Shown: positions 28,776 through 35,422 of the stretch, piece by piece | Numbering within the stretch: position 1 is the stretch's first letter | Layout: each line of letters starts with the position of its first letter | DNA from: Chloroflexota bacterium | GTDB taxonomy: Bacteria > Chloroflexota > Limnocylindria > Limnocylindrales > CSP1-4 | Length of the DNA: 35,422 bases | Assembly (NCBI GenBank): GCA_021786385.1 | Contig: JAJYNJ010000093.1 | Span: 32,786-68,207 of the forward strand | Direction of reading: 5' to 3' | Translations under genes and position numbers: made by a program | The notes under the pieces: model-generated | What the model was told of the DNA's origin: nothing | Database searches by the model: none | What the model saw: the letters and a program-made list of their open reading frames with translations, nothing else

Positions 28776-29363
28776 CTACCGTCCGACGATGGCGCGGACG
28801 ATCTGGTCGGTGGTCCGCACGCGCCCCAACCGCGGAAAGATCCGGGTCACCGTGTGCGCGTGGTCTTCCGCGTTGCGCGCGGTCATGGCGTCGACGGCGA
28901 AGATCTGCTGGTAGCCGCGTTCGTAGGCGTCACGGGCCGTCGACTCGACGCCGATGTTGGTCGAGATGCCGCCCAGGATGATCGTCGTGATGCCCCGTCG
29001 ACGCAGTTGCAGGTCGAGCTCCGTGCCGTAGAAGGCGCCCCACTGGTGCTTGGCGATCACGAGGTCACCGGGCTCCGGGCCGAGCTCCGGGATGATGTCC
29101 GACCAGCCCTGTGGAGGCGGTCCGCCGGGCGGCGGTGCCTCGTCGGCGATGGGACGGAGCGCGTCGAGACAGTCCGCGGACGTGGTCACGTGGACGAGCA
29201 CGACAAGGGCCCCGGCGCGCCGGCAGACGTCGGTCAGGCGACGGGCGTTGGCGACCACCTCCCGCGCGGAGATGGGCGCGGTCGACCCGGCGACGATCCC
29301 GTTCTGAAGGTCGATGAGGACGAGGGCGGTCGATCGGGGATCGAGCGGTGGCAGGGCATCCAT
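28776..29363 (-). CDS. Isochorismatase-fold hydrolase with Gly at the Cys-nucleophile position
   Basis: A 195-residue isochorismatase-like hydrolase. The catalytic Asp is D18 (ALVLIDLQNG) and the Lys is K105 (LVIAKHQWGAF). The family signature GGISTNIGVESTARDAYERGY has glycine (G138) where cysteine hydrolases of the family (nicotinamidase, N-carbamoylsarcosine amidase) have the nucleophile. EntB and PhzD, true isochorismatases, also lack that cysteine, so a non-amidase reaction is possible. The ATG at 29363 has an AGGTG site about 6 nt upstream; the GTG at 29369 is less likely. No siderophore or phenazine genes are near. It is convergent with the redox cluster. Confidence 0.9.
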   Translation of the reverse strand: MDALPPLDPRSTALVLIDLQNGIVAGSTAPISAREVVANARRLTDVCRRAGALVVLVHVTTSADCLDALRPIADEAPPPGGPPPQGWSDIIPELGPEPGDLVIAKHQWGAFYGTELDLQLRRRGITTIILGGISTNIGVESTARDAYERGYQQIFAVDAMTARNAEDHAHTVTRIFPRLGRVRTTDQIVRAIVGR

Positions 29364-29375
29364 GGACACACCTCA

Positions 29376-29409
29376 CGGGCAACGCAGCGTCTCGCGGGCA
29401 ACGCAGCGT
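29376..29409. repeat. 15-bp direct repeat upstream of the isochorismatase-like gene
   Basis: CGGGCAACGCAGCGT occurs at 29376-29390 and 29395-29409, a 19-bp period. It lies 13 bp from the start codon, so it is within the 5' leader. Confidence 0.9.
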
Positions 29410-29460
29410 TCGGCGGCATGGTCGGCGAGCGATGGCCGGGGTCGCGCTGCATACATCTAT

Positions 29461-29486
29461 CTTGTACCGCAACCTTGTACCGCAAC
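29461..29486. repeat. 13-bp perfect tandem repeat in the same leader
   Basis: CTTGTACCGCAAC is repeated head-to-tail at 29461-29473 and 29474-29486. On the minus strand each unit reads GTTGCGGTACAAG, offering TTGCGG as a -35-like element in duplicate upstream of the isochorismatase-like gene. Confidence 0.9.
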
Positions 29487-29547
29487 GCGGCCGGCGCCGC
29501 AGCGCCGGAGCTGGACCGCCCTGGCCGCGGTCCCGGCTGGCACCCGC

Positions 29548-30018
29548 TCAGGGGCGACCTGTTCCGATGAGCCTCGTCGACTCCGCCACGGCGATCATCT
29601 GGGTGCGGTTGACCAGCAACAGGGCGAAGTGGCTGATCACCCGCCGGTCGGCCAGCGAGCGAGCGCGGGCGCTCGTCATGGCCACGAAGCGTGGGTCACT
29701 GGCGTCGACGAATCCGGCCAACGTCTGCTCGTGATACAGGTATACGGAGCCGGTGATCGCGTGGCCCGACGTGAAGAGGATCATGCGCCGCGGGCGCCTC
29801 TCGATGGTCGGGCGCTCCAGTTGGCGCAAGGGATCGACGGGTTCGCTCGGCAGCTCTACTGCCTCGCGCTGACCGATGAACGCGATCTCGTCTTGGTTGA
29901 GCAGCAGCTCCGGCATCGTCAGGTGCGTCGGGTCGCCGTTCCGGCGCAGCAGCCGCTCCCGGTCTGCCCTGGCGGCCCCCTGCGATCCCACAGCGACCCT
30001 CGACGGCGGACCGGTCAT
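29548..30018 (-). CDS. Conserved small protein, local paralogous family (member C)
   Basis: A 156-residue soluble protein. LLRRNGDPTHLTMPELLLNQDEIAFIGQ aligns with LLGWHGEDPVGVAPELWL and MIAQREP of member D (31987-32643), and ITGSVYLY...RFVAMTSARA...LLLVNRTQMIAV follows the common second half of all four members. The N-terminal RLSD/N-type segment seen in the others is missing. Its ATG overlaps the stop of member B (ATGA), so the two are coupled. I do not recognise a catalytic motif; a small binding or regulatory domain is the best reading. Confidence 0.75.
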   Translation of the reverse strand: MTGPPSRVAVGSQGAARADRERLLRRNGDPTHLTMPELLLNQDEIAFIGQREAVELPSEPVDPLRQLERPTIERRPRRMILFTSGHAITGSVYLYHEQTLAGFVDASDPRFVAMTSARARSLADRRVISHFALLLVNRTQMIAVAESTRLIGTGRP

Positions 30019-30497
30019 CGGGGCGCGATCGGGCGCAGGATGCGGTCGTGCCCGGCGTCCCGGATGCTCGTCGCCGCGGCAGTGCTGACGATCACCACCG
30101 GCGTGGCGGCGAGGCTCGCGCCGCTTGCCGCCAGGACGATCGTCGCGTCCGTCAACGGCACGAACGCCGGACGGCGATGCAGGTTCGCGAGGGGATCGGC
30201 CGCCGCTGGTCCGTGCAGCTCGCCGAAGACCGCAAACCCGCCCACGGCGATTTCCACCCGCCGGCGCCGCGTCCAGATGCGCCGCTCCGATGGCGGTTGA
30301 TCGTCCGGGATGATCAGGAGCACCTGATCGAGCGACACGTCCAACGCGGGAACGGCCGAGGCCGATTGGCTCGCCAGATCCGTCACGGTCGCGTCGACCA
30401 GGCGTAGCCCAGTGACGCGGTTCACCGTGTCGCTCACACGCTCATGCGCCCCGCAGAGCGTGCCGGCCACGATCCGATCGGCCTGGAACAGGCGCAC
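30015..30497 (-). CDS. Conserved small protein, local paralogous family (member B)
   Basis: The conserved part starts near VRLFQADRIVAGTLCGAHERVSDTVN and continues with LVDATV, FAVFGELHGPAA, AFVPLTDATIVLAASG and a C-terminal VIVSTAAATSI. These match member A (25452-25967) segment by segment. I use the GTG at 30497, where similarity begins, giving about 160 residues; it has no good ribosome binding site. The open frame continues to 30695 but that portion overlaps the neighbouring gene and looks unlike the family. The start is therefore uncertain and a frameshift near 30500 cannot be excluded, since an ATG at 30516 lies in another frame. It is followed by member C with a 4-base overlap. Confidence 0.65.
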   Translation of the reverse strand: MRLFQADRIVAGTLCGAHERVSDTVNRVTGLRLVDATVTDLASQSASAVPALDVSLDQVLLIIPDDQPPSERRIWTRRRRVEIAVGGFAVFGELHGPAAADPLANLHRRPAFVPLTDATIVLAASGASLAATPVVIVSTAAATSIRDAGHDRILRPIAPR

Positions 30498-30663
30498 CAG
30501 CAGGGGGTTCGTGCATGGAGTCTCGTGCTCAGTCGAACCTTCCAGCGCTGGATGAGCAGGACGGCCTCGTAGGCGGGAGACGAGGCCGGCAACCCGGCCG
30601 GTCACTTCATGCCACGGGCGGCCCACCCGCGCATCGCCGGAGCGCTCTGGCGCCTGGGCTCGT

Positions 30664-31389
30664 TCACGGGACCACCAGGTGGACCGGGTTGCCACGGATC
30701 GTCACTTTCCATGTCGTGCGGTCGTGGGCTGCTCCGCCGTAGTAGGTGTAGGCGACTTTCCACCAGCCGTTCTGGGGCGCCGTGTAGTCGGAGGGGATCG
30801 GGATGTCGACCACGAGCCAGTGTCCGTTGAAGTAGCGGTGGCCGCTCGAGGTCGTGACGATGCCGGGACCGTTGGGCGTCGTGGTCGATTGATTCGGCAA
30901 CGGGTACGGAATCGAGACGTTCGAATCGTTCGTGCCGGCGTCATACCAACGGAAGGGCACAGCCGTGTAGCCGGTCGCCGTCGGCATCAGGAACTGCATG
31001 TACGCGTTGCCGTTCGCGTCGCCCGGGTCGAAGAGGCGGATCTCCATCGTCTTGCCGGCATGGATCGCGGCGATCTGGGCCATGTAGAGGTTCGTCACGC
31101 CCGAGTTCATGTTCGCGAAGATCGACATGGACCCGAGGCCGTAGATCTGCGGCTGGGTGCCACCGCCGGTGCCCGCCACCGCCTTGATCGAGAACTGGTT
31201 GGAACCGTTCCCGTAGCCAGATGTCTGCACGTTCAAGCGGTAGATGCCCGTCAGTGGGCTGGGGATCGTGTAGAACGGCAACCACTTGCCGAGGTAGTCG
31301 CCGGTGTTCGAGTGCGACACGTACTGACTCGAGCAGGACGTGGGGTATACGGTGGCCACCAACGGCGTGCCGGCCATCGATTCAACCAA
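30664..31389 (-). CDS. C-terminal part of a TadG-like pilus-associated protein (5'-truncated)
   Basis: The 241-residue frame resembles the C-terminal domain of large TadG-like proteins of Chloroflexota, with KTMEIRLFDPGDANGN, FRWYDAGTND, the strand-rich GHRYFNGHWLVVDIPIP and the ending IRGNPVHLVVP. It lacks a signal sequence and the N-terminal TadG membrane anchor that such proteins have. The frame begins at a TTG (31389) eight codons after an in-frame stop at 31411-31413; ATG 31377 is the next start. A truncated remnant is the most likely reading, though expression as a separate domain is possible. It lies in a decayed stretch next to frameshifted helix-turn-helix remains. Confidence 0.65.
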   Translation of the reverse strand: MVESMAGTPLVATVYPTSCSSQYVSHSNTGDYLGKWLPFYTIPSPLTGIYRLNVQTSGYGNGSNQFSIKAVAGTGGGTQPQIYGLGSMSIFANMNSGVTNLYMAQIAAIHAGKTMEIRLFDPGDANGNAYMQFLMPTATGYTAVPFRWYDAGTNDSNVSIPYPLPNQSTTTPNGPGIVTTSSGHRYFNGHWLVVDIPIPSDYTAPQNGWWKVAYTYYGGAAHDRTTWKVTIRGNPVHLVVP

Positions 31390-31722
31390 CCAGGATGCGC
31401 CGGGTGGTCGTCAGACCGGTAGCGGATCTGTGCGCCGGGCCGCGGCGTGTCCAATGAGACCCGCCAGGCGATTCCGGGCGAAGCGGGTGCGCCACTTGAC
31501 CATCGGGGCTGACTGAGCAGGGCGCCGCCAGGGGATCTCGAACGTCCCCGCCCTTCCGCGGCGGCGAGGATCATGTGTGCTCGCTTTGCAGCCGCTGTTC
31601 GGTTGAGCCGGCGCGCAGCCAGCTCGCCACCGTCCCTCGTTCCGACTACGACAACACGATGGTTGTGGCGGCGTTCCCCATCCGCCCAGCGTCGCAAAAC
31701 GGTCGCCGGCACCGCCGCCATT
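31390..31722. other. Gap without a recognisable gene
   Basis: About 330 bp between the TadG-like fragment and the helix-turn-helix remnant hold open frames on both strands without family features. The minus-strand frame reading LSQPRWSSG and WRVSLDTPRPG could be the decayed middle of the TadG-like gene, but I cannot support that. Confidence 0.5.
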
Positions 31723-31982
31723 CTACGTGAGTAAGGACGAGGAGGCATCGCAACCACGATCCCAGCAAGCAACGGTGTCTTGCGACGTCCCGAGCAGCCG
31801 GGCGAGCGCTGCTTGGGTGAGGCCCTGCTGCAAGCTGGCCCGTCCGCAGCCGACAGTAGAATGGCACCCTCTCCAAGTCCTCCTGCGCAAGCGCCAGTGC
31901 CTGGCTGGACCCACCGTCGGACGATCCTTGGAGGACGACCTGTGGTCGGCGCGACTTCGTCGACGGTGAGCGTGGCATCCAC
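31723..31982 (-). pseudogene. Decayed helix-turn-helix regulator gene
   Basis: Two helix-turn-helix signatures appear in different frames within 260 bp. LTVDEVAPTTGRPPRIVRRW is read from GTG 31982 and resembles the excisionase/MerR-type DNA-binding helix. QGLTQAALARLLGTSQ with TVACWDRG follows in another frame and resembles an XRE/Cro helix. A frameshift between them would join them. The GTG lies 4 bp after the stop of member D (31987-32643), so they were probably one operon. The reading is tentative because the shared frame cannot be restored by one obvious base change. Confidence 0.35.
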
Positions 31983-31986
31983 GAGC

Positions 31987-32643
31987 CTACCGCCCGGCAG
32001 GGGCGACTTCGACGTTCACCGGCCTCGCGCTGACGGGCACCGCCACGACATGAGGGGTGGCTGTGGCGATCGCGTCGATGCGACCCCGGTTGACCAGCGC
32101 GAAGGCGTACCGGACCGATTCTGGCTGCGGGTCGCCCGCCGCCTGTACCTCGACGTCGGTCATGGGCACGAAGAGGATGTCGCTCGCGCCCATGTACATC
32201 GTCATCGACCCGCCCTCCGGGAGGTGCACGTTGCCGGTGATCAGGAGGTCGTGGCTGACAATGCTCAGTCGCTGCGTCTGGCGAGTCACGCGGAAGCCCT
32301 CGCGGTCCTGAATGGGCTGTGGCTCGCGCTGTGCGATCATGGTGATGGCGCGACGCGTGAGCCAGAGTTCGGGCGCCACGCCGACGGGGTCCTCACCGTG
32401 CCAGCCCAGCAGCCGACCGTCGCGCAAGCCCACGAGTCCCTCGCTCAGATTGACGAAGTCGGATAGCCGGTTGAAGCCGCCCACGGAGAGCGTCCCCGCC
32501 AGGCGCAGACCCGGCCCCAGGATCTCGACCGGCTCGGCGCGGCCGACCTCCGCTCGCTCGTCGGCGTGCTGGCTCCCCGTCTCGGCCGCCTGTAATCGCC
32601 GGATCGCTGCCGTGGAGCCTGGCCCAGGTTCGAGGGCGTTCAT
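31987..32643 (-). CDS. Conserved small protein, local paralogous family (member D)
   Basis: A 218-residue protein with the start ATG at 32643 and a GAGGG site 8 nt upstream. After a variable 55-residue N-terminus comes LAGTLSVGGFNRLSDFVN with LRDGRLL, then PELWLTRRAITMIAQREP, ITGNVHLPEGG, ILFVPMTDVEVQ and FALVNRGRIDAIA. These match members A, B and C in order, and this is the longest member because it has both N- and C-terminal halves. No membrane helix or signal is seen. It sits 111 bp downstream of the TadG-like gene on the same strand, so it may belong to the pilus operon. Confidence 0.78.
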   Translation of the reverse strand: MNALEPGPGSTAAIRRLQAAETGSQHADERAEVGRAEPVEILGPGLRLAGTLSVGGFNRLSDFVNLSEGLVGLRDGRLLGWHGEDPVGVAPELWLTRRAITMIAQREPQPIQDREGFRVTRQTQRLSIVSHDLLITGNVHLPEGGSMTMYMGASDILFVPMTDVEVQAAGDPQPESVRYAFALVNRGRIDAIATATPHVVAVPVSARPVNVEVAPAGR

Positions 32644-32754
32644 CGCTGTTACCCTCTGAATCCGTCGGCGCGTCTTTGCGCTTCCCCATTCCTCGTCATG
32701 GCCGTTCCTCGTCCCGCTGTGCTGTCTACTCTCCATCGGACCTGGTGGCTGTCG

Positions 32755-34182
32755 TCACTCCACCAGGCCGATCTGGCCGTGGTAGAAGAGGTTCGCGTCA
32801 TAGTTGACCTGCAGGTTGCTGTTGCCCTCCACCTCCAGTGTGCCGGCGATGAACTGGCCGGTGACCGTTGCCTTGGATCCGCCGTGGTCGTCCCCGCCCT
32901 CGATCTCGACCTCGCTGACTGGCACGTAGACTGTCCCGCGGATGCCGGCAGTGCTGCTCCCCTCGATCTCCACGTCTCCCTGGTGGGCGGGTACGCGATC
33001 CTGCCAGACGACCAACCCCGCGTACGGGCTTTGCTGCAAAGGCCACAAGTTGAGACCGGCCGATCCTGCGGTCTTGATGTCGCCCATTTTCCCGTTGTCG
33101 GTCGGGCTATCGGGATCGACGGTGTTGTAGAGCAAGACGCCTCCGCCGGGAGTCAGGTTGCCCGCCGACACGACGCTCGTGAGGCTGGCGTTCCCGTTCA
33201 GCGTGAGTCCGCCACCGGCAAGGATGTAGGTTCCGGGCGTTAGATATACGGTCGCCCTACCCGAGATCCTCAAGCCGCCCCAGTACACCCCCGGAGACAG
33301 GACGAAAACCCCCGGCCCCTCGATCTTGCAGGGCTTGGGCTCGGCAGGAGTGCCGCCCCCGTTCCCCGGGCAGCTCGAGCTCGGCGCCTGGTGGGGATCC
33401 GGCCCGACTAGGCCGGCCAGTGGGTCCAGCAGTGGTGCGGGGACCTGCTGGGGCTGCGGGGCCCAGCTGCCCGGCGGAGGGCCTGGATACCCCGTCCAGG
33501 TCCCAACCACGTGCGTCCACTGCGTCGACACCGTAGGGTGCCCGTCGACCGCGACCGCCCCGTCCTTGCCGGTCGAGCAGTTCGAGTTGACCATGAGGCC
33601 GCCGGCTGTCGTCAGGTGGGAGTCGCCGTGGTGATCGCCGCCGCCGATCTCGACCGATTCGCAGACGTTCTGGCGGAGTATCCCATCCTCGGTTTCCTGA
33701 CCCAGGATGAGCATGCTGTACGGCGCCGCGGTGGCGTGGATCGACGCCACCGCGCGAGCCGAGACCATCCAGCACGACTGCCCGACCACATTGGCGAAGC
33801 TCGTGCGCATCGGCCGGGTCGTAATGATCTCGACCGCATCACTGTTGCCCCGGTTGGGTCCGCTGGTGGGTGGGTGGTTGATGGTGACCGAGGTTCCCTG
33901 GCCGTTGCAGCGGGCCGGGTCGGCCGGATCGAAGCCGTTCGCCGCGGCGATCGACAACGCAGCCGAGCGGATATCCGTACCGTCCCGCAGTGCCTCGGCG
34001 CCCGCCAGCGCGCTAGTGTCCGCCGCGCTCTGCGCCTGCTCGCGGTTGACCCACGCCATCCCCCCATCGATGAGCAGCCCCGCCATCGCAAGCAGTGCGA
34101 CCAGAAAAAGGGCGAAGACGACGATCACCTGGCCTCGTTCGCTGGATTGGGGGCTAGCTGGATCTCGGCCCTGCGTAGGCAT
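32755..34182 (-). CDS. TadG-like pilus assembly protein with beta-helix-like domain
   Basis: A 475-residue protein with a TadG N-terminus (RGQVIVVFALFLVALLAMAGLLIDGGMAWVN, then AQSAADTSALAGAEA), a single membrane anchor and a large extracytoplasmic part. The rest is rich in short Gly/Val strands with several similar motifs: VEIGGGDHHGDS, VEIEGSSTAGIRGTVYVP and VEIEGGDDHGGS. This suggests a parallel beta-helix. Tad/Flp pili build on TadE/TadF/TadG pseudopilins. The ATG at 34182 has an AGAGGAG site 5-6 nt upstream and is preferred over GTG 34203, which overlaps the previous gene. It is the third gene of the pilus operon. Confidence 0.88.
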   Translation of the reverse strand: MPTQGRDPASPQSSERGQVIVVFALFLVALLAMAGLLIDGGMAWVNREQAQSAADTSALAGAEALRDGTDIRSAALSIAAANGFDPADPARCNGQGTSVTINHPPTSGPNRGNSDAVEIITTRPMRTSFANVVGQSCWMVSARAVASIHATAAPYSMLILGQETEDGILRQNVCESVEIGGGDHHGDSHLTTAGGLMVNSNCSTGKDGAVAVDGHPTVSTQWTHVVGTWTGYPGPPPGSWAPQPQQVPAPLLDPLAGLVGPDPHQAPSSSCPGNGGGTPAEPKPCKIEGPGVFVLSPGVYWGGLRISGRATVYLTPGTYILAGGGLTLNGNASLTSVVSAGNLTPGGGVLLYNTVDPDSPTDNGKMGDIKTAGSAGLNLWPLQQSPYAGLVVWQDRVPAHQGDVEIEGSSTAGIRGTVYVPVSEVEIEGGDDHGGSKATVTGQFIAGTLEVEGNSNLQVNYDANLFYHGQIGLVE

Positions 34183-34199
34183 CGGGACTCCTCTGGGCA

Positions 34200-34697
34200 T
34201 CACTGGATGTAGACAATGCTCTGCGCCTGGACGGTGAACGAGCCGCCCACGATGCTCGACACGATCGGCGTCAGCAAAGTCACGGTCGCGCTGATCCGCA
34301 CGACGACACGGCCGTCGCTGCGGGTCCCATCGGGGTAGAAACAGGTTGTCGGGCTCGTCGTGTCGTCGTAGGTGTTGCCCGACGACGCGAAGCTCGTACA
34401 GGCACCCGGCGCGCCCACAATCTGGCTCGGGCTTACGGCCACGCCGGGCGTGAACACCGCGGCCCGGATCGCATCGAACTTGGACTGGGTATCCGCGGGC
34501 GTGACCATCGCGACGCGCGCCGCCTCCCGCGCTGCCTCCGCAATCGTGTGCTGTGCGTAGACGACCCGGCCGAAGTCGATGAGGGCCATGAAGAGGAGCA
34601 GGAGGAGCGGCATCACGATGGCAAACTCAGCCATCGCCTGTCCGCGCCCTATGCGGCAGGCCAGCGGTGGCCGGCCTGTGCGTGAGAGCGCGATCAC
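34200..34697 (-). CDS. TadE-like pseudopilin (second copy)
   Basis: A 165-residue TadE-family protein. GRGQAMAEFAIVMPLLLLLFMALIDFGRVVY contains the GxxxxEF prepilin-like processing region, followed by a hydrophobic helix and AAREAARVAMV. The GTG at 34697 overlaps the stop of the preceding TadE gene (GTGA), implying coupling. The upstream open frame to 34865 lies inside that gene and is not used. It would be processed and assembled as a minor component of a Tad/Flp pilus. Confidence 0.9.
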   Translation of the reverse strand: MIALSRTGRPPLACRIGRGQAMAEFAIVMPLLLLLFMALIDFGRVVYAQHTIAEAAREAARVAMVTPADTQSKFDAIRAAVFTPGVAVSPSQIVGAPGACTSFASSGNTYDDTTSPTTCFYPDGTRSDGRVVVRISATVTLLTPIVSSIVGGSFTVQAQSIVYIQ

Positions 34698-35224
34698 CGC
34701 AGAATCGTGGCTTCGGTCTGGGATCCCATGATCACAGGGTGTCCCCAGAGCAGGTCGAGCAAAGGCGTGACCAGCGTCATGGAGTAGGTGACATGGACGC
34801 GCACCCTCGTCGCGGTCGCGCCATTGGCCACTGTACAGGTGGCGAACGAGGTGCCGTCGCCGCACTGGGGCGGGTCGAACGCGAGAGCGGCGTGGTCGAG
34901 CCCGTAACCCTGGTCAGCGATCCGGCGCGCCACGTTGTCCGGGTCGGGAGAGTAGTTGACGCTCGTCGCGCCCGGCGGGCACGGAACTGAGTCGGCCGGC
35001 TGCGGGTTGGCGCACCACTTGAGATAGTTTGTTCCCTGCGCTGCGTAGAGGGCTGCCTCCCGGGACGCGTTCGAGACAGAGACGAAGGCCGTGAAGACGC
35101 GCGCTCCATCCACCACCGAGAGCGTGGCCAGCATGAGGAGAGGGAAAAGCAGCGCGAACTCCACGAGCGCCTGACCGCGCCCGCTTGGGAATGCCTTCGC
35201 GGCGCCCTGTCGGTGAACGCCCAA
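34694..35224 (-). CDS. TadE-like pseudopilin (first copy)
   Basis: A 176-residue TadE-family protein with SGRGQALVEFALLFPLLMLATLSVVDGARVF, the GxxxxEF processing site and membrane helix, then SNASREAALYAAQG. Four cysteines in the distal part may form disulfides. The start is a TTG at 35224 with a GAGGG site about 6 nt upstream. A matching promoter lies 45-70 bp upstream. It is the first gene of the operon TadE-TadE-TadG-like and then member D. The tadABC/cpa machinery is not in the window and may be to the right or elsewhere. Confidence 0.88.
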   Translation of the reverse strand: MGVHRQGAAKAFPSGRGQALVEFALLFPLLMLATLSVVDGARVFTAFVSVSNASREAALYAAQGTNYLKWCANPQPADSVPCPPGATSVNYSPDPDNVARRIADQGYGLDHAALAFDPPQCGDGTSFATCTVANGATATRVRVHVTYSMTLVTPLLDLLWGHPVIMGSQTEATILR

Positions 35225-35268
35225 CCCGATCCCTCAAATGCGTATAACACGTTGCTTGTGAGTGCCGG

Positions 35269-35297
35269 ACCGTACCTGCGGAACCTTACTGAGTCAA
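35269..35297 (-). promoter_or_regulatory. Sigma-70-type promoter of the pilus operon
   Basis: On the minus strand TTGACT (35297-35292) is separated by 17 bp from TACGGT (35274-35269). This is a good spacing, and it lies about 45 bp before the first TadE start. The region is AT-richer than the surrounding genes. Confidence 0.5.
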
Positions 35298-35422
35298 TAT
35301 CGAAGGGGGATGTCGTTGCTATATGCACTGTTTTCGTGACGTCAGTCGGGCGACCTGCAAACATCAACGTAAGGACTTAGGCGGCACGGGATGCTTCTAA
35401 CGTTGGCGCAGCTGCTTGGTAC
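35298..35422. other. AT-richer stretch at the window edge, no gene seen
   Basis: This end holds no credible reading frame. It contains the palindrome TGACGTCA at 35337-35344, which may be a regulator site for the pilus promoter or chance. Confidence 0.4.

Noticed and set aside
35337-35344. TGACGTCA palindrome as a defined regulator site
   Set aside because: A single 8-bp palindrome at the window edge is too little to assign.

Overview
The window is a very GC-rich bacterial chromosome segment with mostly intact housekeeping genes. GatCAB, a PcrA helicase with a C-terminal Tudor-like tail, a DnaE1-type polymerase, a BMP-type nucleoside transporter and TadE/TadG pilus genes together suggest Chloroflexota (possibly a Limnocylindria-like soil or sediment lineage). 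That placement is inference from gene content and style; no rRNA or other phylogenetic marker was available to test it.

Positions 1-12,231 carry core genes on the plus strand. They are the end of groES, groEL with a strong terminator hairpin, the helicase pcrA, the DNA ligase ligA, and gatC-gatA-aminotransferase-gatB followed by a small membrane protein. pcrA and gatC look leaderless: a TANNNT -10 box lies exactly 6 nt before the start codon. The gatC box sits in a perfect 26-bp tandem duplication. A CoA-binding protein (minus, 12,257-12,769) ends this block.

Positions 12,870-17,995 hold a complete BMP-type ABC importer: lipoprotein, two permeases and a double ATPase. It is preceded by a structured leader and has a large hairpin after the lipoprotein gene. 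The next gene, an EamA/DMT permease, is broken by a one-base shift in a C run. A DUF72 protein and an AIM24-family protein follow on the minus strand. A 0.7-kb repeat-rich intergenic region then leads into dnaE (to 25,418). It contains an 8-bp tandem array between 21-bp inverted repeats and five GCCACT boxes spaced by two helical turns.

From 25,452 on the content is accessory. An ArsR-controlled plus-strand run (26,170-28,667) encodes an ArsR regulator, DUF302 protein, glutaredoxin, a second GroES lacking the roof loop and without a GroEL partner, a DsrE-like protein and a membrane protein with a CPVC motif. It looks like a thiol or oxidative stress module. An isochorismatase-fold hydrolase faces it. 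On the minus strand from the right edge lie two TadE proteins and a TadG-like protein, a member of a local protein family, a decayed helix-turn-helix gene, a C-terminal fragment of another TadG-like protein, and two more members of the local family. A fourth member stands alone at 25,452-25,967. These four small paralogues are the least explained part of the window.
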